64,000 nt of DNA from Actinophytocola xinjiangensis (GTDB lineage Bacteria > Actinomycetota > Actinomycetes > Mycobacteriales > Pseudonocardiaceae), in the NCBI RefSeq assembly GCF_001921215.1, contig NZ_MSIF01000012.1, positions 62,001-126,000 on the forward strand, read 5' to 3'. Below are positions 44,716 to 53,173 of the stretch, one piece after another (within the stretch, counting starts at the first letter, position 1; every line of letters begins with the position of its first letter). The position numbers were made by a program, and so were the translations under genes. The notes beneath the pieces were generated by a model that did not search any database, was not told the DNA's origin, and saw only the letters and a program-made list of their open reading frames with translations.

Positions 44716-44755
44716 CCGTGAAGGCCATCCGCCACCCGGCGGATGGCCTTCACGG
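44716..44755. terminator. Perfect 18-bp bidirectional terminator between hupB and the Nudix gene
   Basis: Positions 44716-44733 are exactly complementary to 44738-44755 with an ACCC loop. It lies 15 nt behind hupB, and its right arm contains the stop codon of the convergent Nudix gene (44750-44752), so it serves hupB and partly overlaps the opposing coding end. Confidence 0.85.
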
Positions 44756-45679
44756 CTGTTGGACGTACTCCGCCGCGACCAGTGCCGGGTCGCCGCCGGC
44801 GGTGAAGAACAGGACCCACACGCTGGCCTTCTTGCTCTCCGGCCGGCGCATCGGCAACAACTCCGGTACCGGCGCCGATCCCGCCGAACCGGCCACTCGG
44901 GACAACAGGTCCGGAATGACCCCGCCCTGGCTGCACACCACCGGGCACCCGCCGCCGGCCGCGATCTCCAGGAACCGGGCCACCGCCGTCTCCTCGGCGC
45001 CCGCGTATCCCTTTTCGGACAGCAGAGGTTCGGTCAGCACCGAAACACCGGCCTGATCGGCGATCCCCGCGACCGTGTCCACGCAGCGCACGAGCGGGGC
45101 GGCGTGCACCCGATCCGGCGCGTACAGGCCGGCCAGGGCGGTCAACGGCGGCAGCTGACGCCGGCCGGTGGCCGACAGCGGACGCCGCGAGTCCGGCCCG
45201 TCCCACCCGGCCCGGCTGCCCGCCTTCGCGTGCCGCACGAGAAGCAGCGCCGTCAGCTCGGCCGGCAGGTCCGCGAAGGCCGCCACCATCCGCTCGTCGT
45301 GCGGGTAGGACAGGTGCCGGACCGCCTCCACCAGCGGGTACCAGCGCAGCGCGTCGACCTCCTCGTTGGGCGCGAACCGGCCCGCCAGCGCCAGGGCGGC
45401 GAAGTAGTCGACGTGCTTGGTGGCCCTCCTCGGCCTGGTCACCGGGTAGCGGACCTGGCCGAGGTGGCGTCCCAGCGCGACGCGGAACCCGGTCTCCTCG
45501 GCCACTTCGCGCACCGCCGCCGCCCGGGTGCCCTCACCCGGTTCGAGCTTTCCCTTGGGCAGGCTCCAGTCGTCGTAGCGCGGCCGGTGGACCAGCGCGA
45601 TCTGGAGTGTCCGGCCGGTCCGGTCGTCGGGATCCGGTCGCCAGAGCACCGCGCCGGCGGCGTCGATTCGGTCGGACAC
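44750..45679 (-). CDS. Two-domain Nudix hydrolase / histidine phosphatase (MutT1-like)
   Basis: Residues 1-130 form a Nudix domain (LPKGKLEPGEGTRAAAVREV followed by AEETG). Residues 140-309 form a histidine-phosphatase domain with LLLVRHAKAGSR and the catalytic Arg-His. The same fusion is known in mycobacterial MutT1, which converts 8-oxo-dGTP and 8-oxo-GTP and related dinucleotides. The histidine part lacks some usual phosphatase residues near the C-terminus. The start is GTG 45679, three nt behind ppk, so the two genes share a transcript. Confidence 0.9.
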   Translation of the reverse strand: MSDRIDAAGAVLWRPDPDDRTGRTLQIALVHRPRYDDWSLPKGKLEPGEGTRAAAVREVAEETGFRVALGRHLGQVRYPVTRPRRATKHVDYFAALALAGRFAPNEEVDALRWYPLVEAVRHLSYPHDERMVAAFADLPAELTALLLVRHAKAGSRAGWDGPDSRRPLSATGRRQLPPLTALAGLYAPDRVHAAPLVRCVDTVAGIADQAGVSVLTEPLLSEKGYAGAEETAVARFLEIAAGGGCPVVCSQGGVIPDLLSRVAGSAGSAPVPELLPMRRPESKKASVWVLFFTAGGDPALVAAEYVQQP

Positions 45680-45682
45680 CGA

Positions 45683-47914
45683 CTATCCCTGGGACAGGTG
45701 CCGGGACAGTAGTTGGGCCTGGTGGTCCCTGACCGAGGAACCGTCCGCCGGGGACGCGGTCCAGTCCCCGTCGTGCTCGAGCACCCAGCACCGGGTGGAG
45801 GGGTCGAGCGCGGAGGTGAACATCGCGTCCAGCTGCGCGGTGAGCCGGGGATCGGTGATTCTGACCTGCACCTCGACCCGGCGGTCCAGATTGCGGTGCA
45901 TGAGGTCGGCACTGCCGATCCAGTGCTCGTCCGAACCGACGAAATGGAACACCCTGGAGTGCTCCAGGAACCGTCCGAGAATGGAACGCACCCGGATGTT
46001 CTCCGAGAGCCCGGCGATTCCCGGCTTCAACGCGCAGATCCCCCGAACCACGATGTCCACCTCCACCCCGGCCTGCGACGCCCGGTACAGCGCGTCCACG
46101 ACCTGCTCGTCGACCAGGGAGTTGATTTTGATCCGCACCCCCGCCGGCCGCCCGGCGCGCAGGTGCTCGATCTCCCGGTGGATCAGCTCGACGATCCCGC
46201 GCCGGATCCCGTACGGCGCCACCAGAAGGCTGCGGTACTCGTCCTGGCGGGCGTAGCCGGTCAGCACGTTGAACAGGTCGGTGAGGTCCGCGCCGATCGA
46301 CGGCTCGGCGGTGAGCAGGCCGATGTCCTCGTAGAGCCGGGCGGTCTTCGGGTTGTAGTTGCCGGTGCCGATGTGGCAGTAGCGGCGGATGACCGAGCCC
46401 TCCTGGCGCACCACGAGCGCGGTCTTGCAGTGCGTCTTGAGCCCGACCATCCCGTACACCACGTGCACGCCGGCCTTCTCCAGCTTGCGTGCCCACTTGA
46501 TGTTGGCCTGCTCGTCGAAGCGCGCCTTGATCTCCACCAGTGCCACGACCTGCTTGCCGGCCTCGGCGGCGTCGATCAGCGCGTCGACGATCGGCGAGTC
46601 ACCGGAGGTGCGGTAGAGCGTCTGCTTGATGGCCAGCACCTTCGGGTCGTTGGCGGCCTGCTCGATGAACCGCTGCACGCTGGTCGAGAACGAGTCGTAC
46701 GGGTGGTGCACCAGCACGTCGCCCTCGTCGCGCAGCGCGGCGAACACGCTCTTGGGCGACTCGCGTTCGCCGAAGGCGGGATGGGTGGCCGGCACGAACG
46801 GCGGGTCCTTGAGCTCCACCCGGTCCACGCCGTAGAGCTGCCACAGGCACACCAGGTCGAGCAGTCCCGGCACCACGACCACGTCGTGCGGGTCGACCTC
46901 CAGTTCGCGCAGCAACAGTTCGAGCATGTGCTCGCTCATGTCGTCGGCGACCTCCAGCCGCACCGGCGGCCCGAAGCGACGCTGCGCCAGTTCCCGTTCC
47001 AGCGCCTTGAGCAGGTCCTCGTCCTGGTCCTCCTCGACCTCCAGGTCGGCGTTGCGGGTGACCCGGAACGCGTGCACCTCGGTGACCTGCATTCCGGTGA
47101 ACAGGTCGCCCAGGTGCGCGGCGATCAGCTCCTCCAGCGGAAGGAACGTGGTGTCGTGGGCGTCGCGGGCGCGGTCGACCGGAACGAGGCGGGACACGTT
47201 GTCCGGCACCTTGACCCTGGCGAAGCGTTCGCCGCCGCCGGCCGGGTCCCGCACGGTCACCGCGAGGTTGAGCGACAGACCGGAGATGTAGGGGAAGGGG
47301 TGGGACGGGTCGACCGCGAGCGGCGTGAGCACCGGGAAGATCTGCTCGCGGAAGTAGCGGGTGAGCCGTTCGTGCTGCTCCTCGGTCAGTTCGGCCCAGC
47401 CGGCGACCCGGATCCCGCGCTCGGCCAGCGTCGGGCGCAGCCGCATCTCCCAGGCGGCGGCGTGCTGTTCGGCCAGTTCCTGGTTGCGTTTGGCGATGTA
47501 GGACAGCTGCTCGCGAGGGGTGAGACCGTCGGCGCTGCGCACGGTCAGCCCGGTCTCCTCGCGGCGCTTGAGCCCGGCGACCCGCACCATGTAGAACTCG
47601 TCCAGATTGGACGCGAAGATCGACAGGAACTTGGCCCGCTCGAGCAGCGGCTGGGAGGCGTCCTCGGCCAGCGCCAGCACCCGGGCATTGAAGTCCAACC
47701 AGGACAGTTCACGGTTGAGGTAGCGGTCGTCGGGCAGGTCGGGCGGCTCGTTCTGGCTGACCTGCGGGGTGACCGCCGGCGGCGCGGAGGGCACGCCCCG
47801 TGGCTCGGGGGCGGTGACGGCGGGTGGCGCGGTCGGGGCGCCGGACGCGGTCGCGCCGGCGGTGTCGGAGGTGGTGGTCGGGGTGCTCGGCTGCTCCATG
47901 CTCTCCGTGCTCAC
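45683..47914 (-). CDS. ppk1: Polyphosphate kinase 1
   Basis: PPK1 reversibly makes polyphosphate from ATP at the membrane. The 743-residue chain has a Pro/Ala-rich extension (about 1-50), then [20 protein letters not shown]. The active-site histidine regions are [20 protein letters not shown] (phospho-His) and [20 protein letters not shown]. Start codons GTG 47914 or ATG 47899 are both possible; a TTG at 47932 adjoins the cofC stop. The cofC-ppk1-Nudix order indicates an operon. Confidence 0.96.
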   Translation of the reverse strand: MSTESMEQPSTPTTTSDTAGATASGAPTAPPAVTAPEPRGVPSAPPAVTPQVSQNEPPDLPDDRYLNRELSWLDFNARVLALAEDASQPLLERAKFLSIFASNLDEFYMVRVAGLKRREETGLTVRSADGLTPREQLSYIAKRNQELAEQHAAAWEMRLRPTLAERGIRVAGWAELTEEQHERLTRYFREQIFPVLTPLAVDPSHPFPYISGLSLNLAVTVRDPAGGGERFARVKVPDNVSRLVPVDRARDAHDTTFLPLEELIAAHLGDLFTGMQVTEVHAFRVTRNADLEVEEDQDEDLLKALERELAQRRFGPPVRLEVADDMSEHMLELLLRELEVDPHDVVVVPGLLDLVCLWQLYGVDRVELKDPPFVPATHPAFGERESPKSVFAALRDEGDVLVHHPYDSFSTSVQRFIEQAANDPKVLAIKQTLYRTSGDSPIVDALIDAAEAGKQVVALVEIKARFDEQANIKWARKLEKAGVHVVYGMVGLKTHCKTALVVRQEGSVIRRYCHIGTGNYNPKTARLYEDIGLLTAEPSIGADLTDLFNVLTGYARQDEYRSLLVAPYGIRRGIVELIHREIEHLRAGRPAGVRIKINSLVDEQVVDALYRASQAGVEVDIVVRGICALKPGIAGLSENIRVRSILGRFLEHSRVFHFVGSDEHWIGSADLMHRNLDRRVEVQVRITDPRLTAQLDAMFTSALDPSTRCWVLEHDGDWTASPADGSSVRDHQAQLLSRHLSQG

Positions 47915-47932
47915 ACCCCCATTGTCCAGCAA

Positions 47933-48589
47933 TCACGGGCCGGCGGTCGATCGTTTCGCCAGGGCATACGCGGTGCGCTGGCCCAGCCCGAGAGCGGTCG
48001 CCTCGGCGAGATCCGCCGCGGTGTCCACGTCACAGCGCAGCGTGGCGAGTCCGGCGCGCACCGCGACCGCGCCACTGGCCAGATGTGCGTGCGCGGACCC
48101 GGTGCCGAAGCGCGGGTCCAGCGGTGCGCCGGGCGCGGAGAGCAGCAGCGTGGTCCCGGTCGTCTGCCGGTCGGCGCAGAACGCCCGCCGCCCACCGGCC
48201 TCGGTGATGGCGGCGGTGAGATCCTCCGGGCGCAGCGCCGGCAGGTCGGCCTGCAACGCGCCGACCACACCGCCGGGATCGTCGGCGCGCACCAGGTCGG
48301 CGCCGTGCTGGAGGGCCGCGTTGAGGCCGGGCAGGCCGCCCTCGTCGACCGGTTCCACGCCGGTTCCGGCCAGTTCCGCGGCGATCTCCTTGGCGACCCG
48401 GGTGTCCTCACACACCACCAGCACCCGCCGCACGCCCCGCGCCGAGGCGGCCGCGGCCACCGTGTCCAGCAACAACGCGAGCACCACCTCGGCGTGCGGG
48501 CCACCGATCGCGCCCCGCAGCCGGGTCTTCGCGCGGTCCAGCCGTTTGATCGGCACCACCAGGTCAACTCCCTGCTCCACGAAGCACAT
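47933..48589 (-). CDS. cofC: 2-phospho-L-lactate / phosphoenolpyruvate guanylyltransferase (F420 synthesis)
   Basis: The 218-residue product is a CofC/FbiD-family nucleotidyltransferase that activates phosphoenolpyruvate or 2-phospholactate with GTP, an early step in cofactor F420 synthesis. Diagnostic segments are VVPIKRLDRAKTRLRG, GVVGALQADLPALRPEDL and CDVDTAADLAEATALGLG. ATG 48589 is used. The rest of the F420 pathway (fbiA, fbiB, fbiC) is not in this window. The gene heads the cofC-ppk1-Nudix transcript and is divergent from plsC. Confidence 0.93.
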   Translation of the reverse strand: MCFVEQGVDLVVPIKRLDRAKTRLRGAIGGPHAEVVLALLLDTVAAAASARGVRRVLVVCEDTRVAKEIAAELAGTGVEPVDEGGLPGLNAALQHGADLVRADDPGGVVGALQADLPALRPEDLTAAITEAGGRRAFCADRQTTGTTLLLSAPGAPLDPRFGTGSAHAHLASGAVAVRAGLATLRCDVDTAADLAEATALGLGQRTAYALAKRSTAGP

Positions 48590-48663
48590 GGTGGCGCAGG
48601 TGCGAGTGCCACCTCACGACCGGGGCATACTCACGTCATCCGACGACGAAGTGAGGAGCGCAC

Positions 48664-49380
48664 GTGCCGGCACGAATCGAGAAGAGCGGCTTCTGGGTCA
48701 CGATGACCGCGTTGATCTTCTACCCGCTCTCCTGGATCGGCAAGACGCTGCCGCAGGGCAGGGAGCGCCTGCGCCGCGAGGGCGGCATGCTGCTGGTGAT
48801 GAACCACGTCTCGCACCTGGACCCGCCGGTCGACGCGGTGTTCGTGCACCGGCAGGGCCGGGTACCCCGGTTCCTGGCCAAGGAGAGCCTGTTCAACACA
48901 CCGGTGTTCAAGCACATGATCGGCGGTGCGGGCAGCATCCCGGTGACGCGGCGGTCCTCCGGCGCCTCGGAGAGCCTGCACCACGCCAACGACGCGTTGC
49001 GCGAGGGCAAACTGGTGGTGATCTACCCGGAGGGCACGATCACCAAGGACCCCACCGGCTGGCCGATGCGGGCGCGGACCGGGGTGGCGCGGATCGCGCT
49101 GGACAACGACGTTCCGGTGATCCCGGCGGCCCGCTGGGGCACCAACCACATCTTCGACGGGTACACGAAGAAGTTCCGGCCGTTCCCGCGCAAGAAGGTG
49201 CACATCAAGGTGGGCGAGCCGGTCGACCTGTCGGCCTACCGGGGCCAGCCCATCACCACCGACCTGTTGCGCGAGGTGACCGACCTGCTGATGGTCCAGG
49301 TGCGGGACCTGCTGGCCGAGATCCGGCAGGAGCAGGCGCCGGAGGAGTTCTTCGTGCCCGGCCGCAAGCGCGCGGACTGA
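48664..49380 (+). CDS. plsC: 1-acyl-sn-glycerol-3-phosphate acyltransferase
   Basis: The 238-residue product transfers an acyl chain to lysophosphatidic acid in phospholipid synthesis at the membrane. It carries the HX4D motif (NHVSHLDPPVD) and the PEGT motif (VIYPEGTITKDP), plus an N-terminal hydrophobic helix (MTALIFYPLSWIG). The start is GTG 48664 with GAGGAG upstream. gpsA follows three nt later, joining two steps of glycerolipid synthesis. Confidence 0.95.
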   Translation: MPARIEKSGFWVTMTALIFYPLSWIGKTLPQGRERLRREGGMLLVMNHVSHLDPPVDAVFVHRQGRVPRFLAKESLFNTPVFKHMIGGAGSIPVTRRSSGASESLHHANDALREGKLVVIYPEGTITKDPTGWPMRARTGVARIALDNDVPVIPAARWGTNHIFDGYTKKFRPFPRKKVHIKVGEPVDLSAYRGQPITTDLLREVTDLLMVQVRDLLAEIRQEQAPEEFFVPGRKRAD

Positions 49381-49383
49381 CCC

Positions 49384-50385
49384 ATGGGACCGATCGCCGT
49401 GTTCGGTGCCGGGTCGTGGGGCACCACGTTCGCGAAGGTGCTCGCCGACGCGGGCAGCGAGGTGACGTTGTGGGCGCGCCGGGCCTCGGTCGCCGAGTCG
49501 ATCACGACCAGCCGGACCAACCCCGACTACCTGCCGGGGGTGGAGCTGCCGGCCACCCTGAAGTCCACTTCGGATCCCCGGGTGGCGTTGGCGGGGGCGT
49601 CGGCGGTGGTCCTGGCGGTGCCCAGCCAGAGCCTGCGGCACAACCTGACCGCGTGGCGGGGCCTGATCGACCCGTCGGTGACGCTGATCTCGCTGGCCAA
49701 GGGCGTGGAGCTGGGCACGCTGGCGCGGATGTCGCAGGTGGTCGTCGAGGTGTTGGGGGTGCCGGAGAACCAGGTCGCGGTGGTGTCCGGACCCAACCTG
49801 GCCAAGGAGATCGCCGCCGAGCAGCCCACCGCGGCGGTGATCGCCTGTACCGACCACGACCGGGCCGTGCGGGTGCAGCAGGCGTGCACCACCGGCTACT
49901 TCCGCCCGTACACCATCACCGACGTGGTCGGCGCGGAGCTGGGTGGGGCGTGCAAGAACGTGATCGCGTTGTCCTGCGGCATGGCCGGCGGGCTCGGTTT
50001 CGGTGACAACACGCTGGCCACGCTGATCACCCGTGGGCTGGCCGAGACCGCGCGGCTGGGGGTGGCGCTGGGCGCGGACCCGATGACCTTCGCCGGCCTG
50101 GCCGGTCTCGGTGACCTGGTGGCGACCTGTTCGTCGCCGCTGTCGCGCAACCGGACCTTCGGCGAGCGGCTGGGCCGGGGCGAGACCGTGCGCCAGGCCC
50201 AGGACGCCGCGCACGGGCAGGTCGCCGAGGGCGTCAAGTCCTGCTCGTCGATCCGGGACCTGGCGATGCGCCACGGGGTGGAGATGCCGATCACCGAGGT
50301 CGTGCACCGCGTCTGCCACGACGGGTTCGACCCGAGGGAGATGGCCGCCGACCTCATCGGTCGCAAGACCAAGCCGGAACGCTGA
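49384..50385 (+). CDS. gpsA: Glycerol-3-phosphate dehydrogenase [NAD(P)+]
   Basis: The 333-residue enzyme reduces dihydroxyacetone phosphate to glycerol-3-phosphate. It shows the Rossmann motif ([14 protein letters not shown]), [10 protein letters not shown], the catalytic-Lys region ([17 protein letters not shown]) and [20 protein letters not shown]. It forms a two-gene operon with plsC. A GTGGACCGCC/GGCGGTCCAC inverted repeat begins 20 nt after the stop. Confidence 0.97.
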   Translation: MGPIAVFGAGSWGTTFAKVLADAGSEVTLWARRASVAESITTSRTNPDYLPGVELPATLKSTSDPRVALAGASAVVLAVPSQSLRHNLTAWRGLIDPSVTLISLAKGVELGTLARMSQVVVEVLGVPENQVAVVSGPNLAKEIAAEQPTAAVIACTDHDRAVRVQQACTTGYFRPYTITDVVGAELGGACKNVIALSCGMAGGLGFGDNTLATLITRGLAETARLGVALGADPMTFAGLAGLGDLVATCSSPLSRNRTFGERLGRGETVRQAQDAAHGQVAEGVKSCSSIRDLAMRHGVEMPITEVVHRVCHDGFDPREMAADLIGRKTKPER

Positions 50386-50405
50386 GCCCCCGGTCATCCC
50401 ACTGG

Positions 50406-50435
50406 GTGGACCGCCTTGACCACCGGGCGGTCCAC
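50406..50435 (+). terminator. 10-bp inverted repeat after gpsA, overlapping the next promoter
   Basis: GTGGACCGCC at 50406-50415 pairs exactly with GGCGGTCCAC at 50426-50435. The loop carries TTGACC, which also fits the -35 element of the cysteine-dioxygenase transcript. It may serve as gpsA terminator, as an operator, or as both. Confidence 0.45.
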
Positions 50436-50451
50436 TGGTGTCCTGGGTGTC
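50416..50451 (+). promoter_or_regulatory. Promoter of the leader-peptide / cysteine-dioxygenase transcript
   Basis: TTGACC at 50416-50421, a 17-nt spacer, and TGTCCT at 50439-50444 fit a housekeeping promoter. Its start point would fall at or beside the GTG at 50452, giving a leaderless message. Confidence 0.5.
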
Positions 50452-50508
50452 GTGTCCACCAGCGTGCGCTTCTGCCGAGTCGCCAGCGCGCTGTGTCCTT
50501 CCCACTGA
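50452..50508 (+). CDS. Cysteine-containing leader peptide (putative attenuator)
   Basis: An 18-codon frame from GTG 50452 to TGA 50506 encodes MSTSVRFCRVASALCPSH, with two Cys codons (residues 8 and 15). The CRV...LC pattern is that of the actinobacterial leader peptides found in front of sulfur and cysteine genes. In mycobacteria leaderless cysteine-rich short frames are known cysteine-responsive attenuators. It lies 49 nt before a cysteine dioxygenase gene, which makes a cysteine-sensing role likely. No ribosome-binding site is seen, and the predicted transcript start coincides with the GTG. Confidence 0.65.
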   Translation: MSTSVRFCRVASALCPSH

Positions 50509-50557
50509 TCGAGCCGCCGCCCACCGCAGCCTCGCCAGGGAAGGTCCAGGGAGACCC

Positions 50558-51004
50558 ATGTTCGCCGTGCCGGACAACACCATCGCCTCCGCCGCCGTCG
50601 CCCCGACGGTGCACCCCGCACTGATCGCCCGGCAGTTCGCCGCCGACCGCCGCCGGTGGGCGCACCTGCTGCGCTACGACCCCGACGAGCGTTACGTCGC
50701 CCTCGTGCACCGCGTGCCCGGCCAGGAGGTCTGGCTGATGAGCTGGCTGCCCGGCCAGGGCGCCCTGCCGCACGACCACGGGGCGAGCACCGGCGCGTTC
50801 ACCGTGGTGTCCGGCGAGCTGACCGAGCACGTGCTGCGCGACGGCTCGACGCGGCGGCTGGTGGCCGGGCAGTCGCGGGTGTTCGCGCCCGGCTACGTCC
50901 ACCGGGTGCGCAACGACGGCCCCGACCCGGCGGTGAGCCTGCACGTCTACCGCGCCGAGCGGACCGTGCGTGACTACCCGGTGGCGCTGTCGCGGGTGTC
51001 CTGA
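50558..51004 (+). CDS. Cysteine dioxygenase family protein
   Basis: The 148-residue cupin oxidises a thiol substrate such as L-cysteine to its sulfinate, using Fe(II). The metal ligands are the two histidines of ALPHDHGAS and the His of APGYVHRVRN. The acidic residue of the first cupin motif is absent (GASTGAFTVVSG), as in the cysteine dioxygenase family. ATG 50558 follows GGGAG. The leader peptide upstream points to control by cysteine. The gene overlaps the end of the convergent PPOX gene by 31 nt. Confidence 0.9.
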   Translation: MFAVPDNTIASAAVAPTVHPALIARQFAADRRRWAHLLRYDPDERYVALVHRVPGQEVWLMSWLPGQGALPHDHGASTGAFTVVSGELTEHVLRDGSTRRLVAGQSRVFAPGYVHRVRNDGPDPAVSLHVYRAERTVRDYPVALSRVS

Positions 51005-51657
51005 TCGGGCGCCGGCCGGCCGGTCACGTGCGCGGGCACGGCGACGCCATCGGGCAGCAGCGGGCAGTCCCGCGGGGTGCCCCAGGACCGGTGCAGCGGC
51101 AGCCACCCGGCCCAGGTCGGGCGGTCGAGGTCCTCGGGCTCGTCGCCGGGCGGGCCGGTGCGGATCTTCACGGCGGCCTCGGTCAGGTCCAGCGCGAGGA
51201 CGGCCGTGGCGGCCAGTTCACGCTGGTTGGGTTCGCGCGCGTAGTCCCAGGAGCCGGGCGCCAGGTGCTCGGTGATGACCCGCAGCGCGGCGAGTTTCTC
51301 CTCGCGGCCGGTCACCGGCTCGGCCTGGCCGTGGACGACCGCCGAGCGGTAGTTGGCGGAGAAGTGGAACACCGCGCGGCTGTAGACGATCCCGTCGAGC
51401 AGGGTGACGTTGACGCAGATCTCGGCCCCGGCCCCGGCCGCGCGCAGGCTCGCCGCGCCGGTGGAGCCGTGCAGGTAGAGGGTGTCGCCGTGGCGCCCGT
51501 ACCCGGTCGGCAGGACGACCGGGGCACCGTCGGCGACGAACGCGAGGTGGCAGATCAGCCCGGCGTCCAGGACGGCGTGCAGTGCGTCGCGGTCGGTGAC
51601 GGCCCGCTTGCGGCCTCGGTGGATGGTGCTGCGTTCGGTGGGAGACAGTTCACTCAC
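50974..51657 (-). CDS. Pyridoxamine-5'-phosphate-oxidase-like FMN/F420-type protein
   Basis: The 227-residue product has the split-barrel fold ([53 protein letters not shown]). It does not show the substrate-binding residues of classical PdxH, so the flavin or F420 cofactor and the reaction are uncertain. It starts at GTG 51657 and is divergent from a MocR-type regulator, a frequent pairing. The last 31 nt overlap the cysteine dioxygenase gene on the other strand. Confidence 0.82.
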   Translation of the reverse strand: MSELSPTERSTIHRGRKRAVTDRDALHAVLDAGLICHLAFVADGAPVVLPTGYGRHGDTLYLHGSTGAASLRAAGAGAEICVNVTLLDGIVYSRAVFHFSANYRSAVVHGQAEPVTGREEKLAALRVITEHLAPGSWDYAREPNQRELAATAVLALDLTEAAVKIRTGPPGDEPEDLDRPTWAGWLPLHRSWGTPRDCPLLPDGVAVPAHVTGRPAPDQDTRDSATG

Positions 51658-51687
51658 CTGACCAGCATCGCCGCCGTAGTGGCATCC

Positions 51688-51723
51688 TTGAAGGGCCACA
51701 GGTAGTCGTTTTTGGAAGGCCAC
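51688..51723. promoter_or_regulatory. Direct repeats between the PPOX-like and MocR genes
   Basis: TTGAAGGGCCAC at 51688-51699 and TTGGAAGGCCAC at 51712-51723 are imperfect direct repeats 24 bp apart. Direct repeats of this kind in a divergent intergenic region are the usual binding sites of MocR/PdxR proteins. Confidence 0.55.
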
Positions 51724-51727
51724 TTTC

Positions 51728-53149
51728 ATGCCGGAGACACCCGTCCTGCCGGTGACGCTCGACCGCGCGTCACCCACGCCGCTGGCCGTCCAGCTCGCCG
51801 AGCAGCTGCGCGCCGCCGCCGGCGACGGCCGGCTGCGCAGCGGTGACCGGCTGCCCTCGACCCGCGCGTTGGCCGGCGAGCTGGGCGTGAGCCGGACGGT
51901 GACCGCCGCCGCCTACGAACAGCTGCACGCCGAGGGCTGGATCGCCGGCCGGCACGGCTCGGGCACCTACGTGACCACCGAGCCGCCCGGCACGCGCGGC
52001 CCGTCGACCGGGCCCGTGCGCCACACCACCGCCGACGAGTCGGCCGTCGACCTGACCCCCGGCTCGCCGTGGGCCGGCGGCATCGACCAGGCCGCCTGGC
52101 GGCGCGCGTGGCGGGCCGCCGCGCACGTGCCGCCGATGGTGCGCCCCACCCGCGCCGGCCTGCCCGCCTACCGCGCCACGGTGGCCGAGCACCTGCTGCG
52201 CCACCGCGGCCTGCGCGTGGGAACCCTGTCCGGCCTCCTGACCGGCACCCTGTCCGGCCGGGACGGGCACGAGGCCGTCCTGGCGACCTCGGGCACCAGC
52301 TACGCGGCCGCCGAACTGGCCAACGCCGTGCTCCAGCCCGGCGACGTGGTCGCCGTCGAGGAACCCGGCTACCAGCGGGCCGTCGGCGCGCTGCGCGGCG
52401 CCGGGCTGACCGTCGTGCCGGCGCCGGTGGACGCCGACGGCCTGGTGATCGACTCGGTGCCGGCGACCGCCCGCGCGGTCTACTGCTCGCCGGCCCACCA
52501 GTACCCGCTGGGCGGCCGGATGTCGGCCGCGCGGCGGGTGGCGCTGGTGGAGAGCGCGCGCGAACGCGGCTGGCTGGTCATCGAGGACGACTACGACGGC
52601 GAGCTGCGCTACGACGTCGCCCCGCTGCCGCTGCTGGCCGCGCTGGCCCCGGACGTCGTCGTGCATCTGGGCACCACCAGCAAGATCCTCACCCCGACGC
52701 TGGGCATCGGCTGGATGGTCGCCCCGCCCCGGGTCGTCAGCGCGGTCCTGGCCCACCGCGACCGCACCGGCTCCGGGCCGGCGCCGGCCGGCCAGCTCGT
52801 GGTGGTCGAGTTCGCCCGCAACGGCGACCTCGGCCGGCACCTGCGGCGGCTGCGCCGCGAGCTGTCCGAGCGCCGCTCGCTGGTGGTGGACACGTTGGTG
52901 CGCGGCGGGGTCAGGGTGCTCGGCGACGAGGCGGGGGCGCACGTCGTGGTGCCGGTGTCCAGCGCCGAGGCCGAGCGTGAGCTGGTCCGCCGGGCACTGG
53001 GCCGGCGGCTGCTGCTCGACGGCCTTGCCCGCCACCACGTGGGCCGCGCGCGGTGGTTCGGCATCGCCCTGGGCTACGCCGCGTGCTCGCGCGAGGAACT
53101 GCACGACGCGCTGCCGGTGCTGGTGGAACTGGTGCGCGGCGGTGGCTGA
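51728..53149 (+). CDS. MocR/PdxR-family regulator (GntR helix-turn-helix fused to aminotransferase-like domain)
   Basis: The 473-residue product has a GntR winged helix (about 15-80: LRSGDRLPSTRALAGELGVS) and a fold-type I aminotransferase domain (about 110-465). The PLP-binding lysine is in HLGTTSKILTPTLGIGW, with IEDDYDGELRYD before it. Such regulators sense PLP or an amine and act on the divergent gene, here the PPOX-like protein. ATG 51728 lies 4 nt after the second direct repeat, so autorepression is plausible. Confidence 0.92.
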   Translation: MPETPVLPVTLDRASPTPLAVQLAEQLRAAAGDGRLRSGDRLPSTRALAGELGVSRTVTAAAYEQLHAEGWIAGRHGSGTYVTTEPPGTRGPSTGPVRHTTADESAVDLTPGSPWAGGIDQAAWRRAWRAAAHVPPMVRPTRAGLPAYRATVAEHLLRHRGLRVGTLSGLLTGTLSGRDGHEAVLATSGTSYAAAELANAVLQPGDVVAVEEPGYQRAVGALRGAGLTVVPAPVDADGLVIDSVPATARAVYCSPAHQYPLGGRMSAARRVALVESARERGWLVIEDDYDGELRYDVAPLPLLAALAPDVVVHLGTTSKILTPTLGIGWMVAPPRVVSAVLAHRDRTGSGPAPAGQLVVVEFARNGDLGRHLRRLRRELSERRSLVVDTLVRGGVRVLGDEAGAHVVVPVSSAEAERELVRRALGRRLLLDGLARHHVGRARWFGIALGYAACSREELHDALPVLVELVRGGG

Positions 53150-53173
53150 GGAGGCCGGGTAGGGTCGGGCGCC

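Noticed and set aside
45713-48706. Open frame of almost 1000 codons on the plus strand across the ppk1 and cofC genes
   Set aside because: It is a shadow of two well-conserved minus-strand genes; its translation is repetitive in Val, Gly, Arg and His and resembles no protein.
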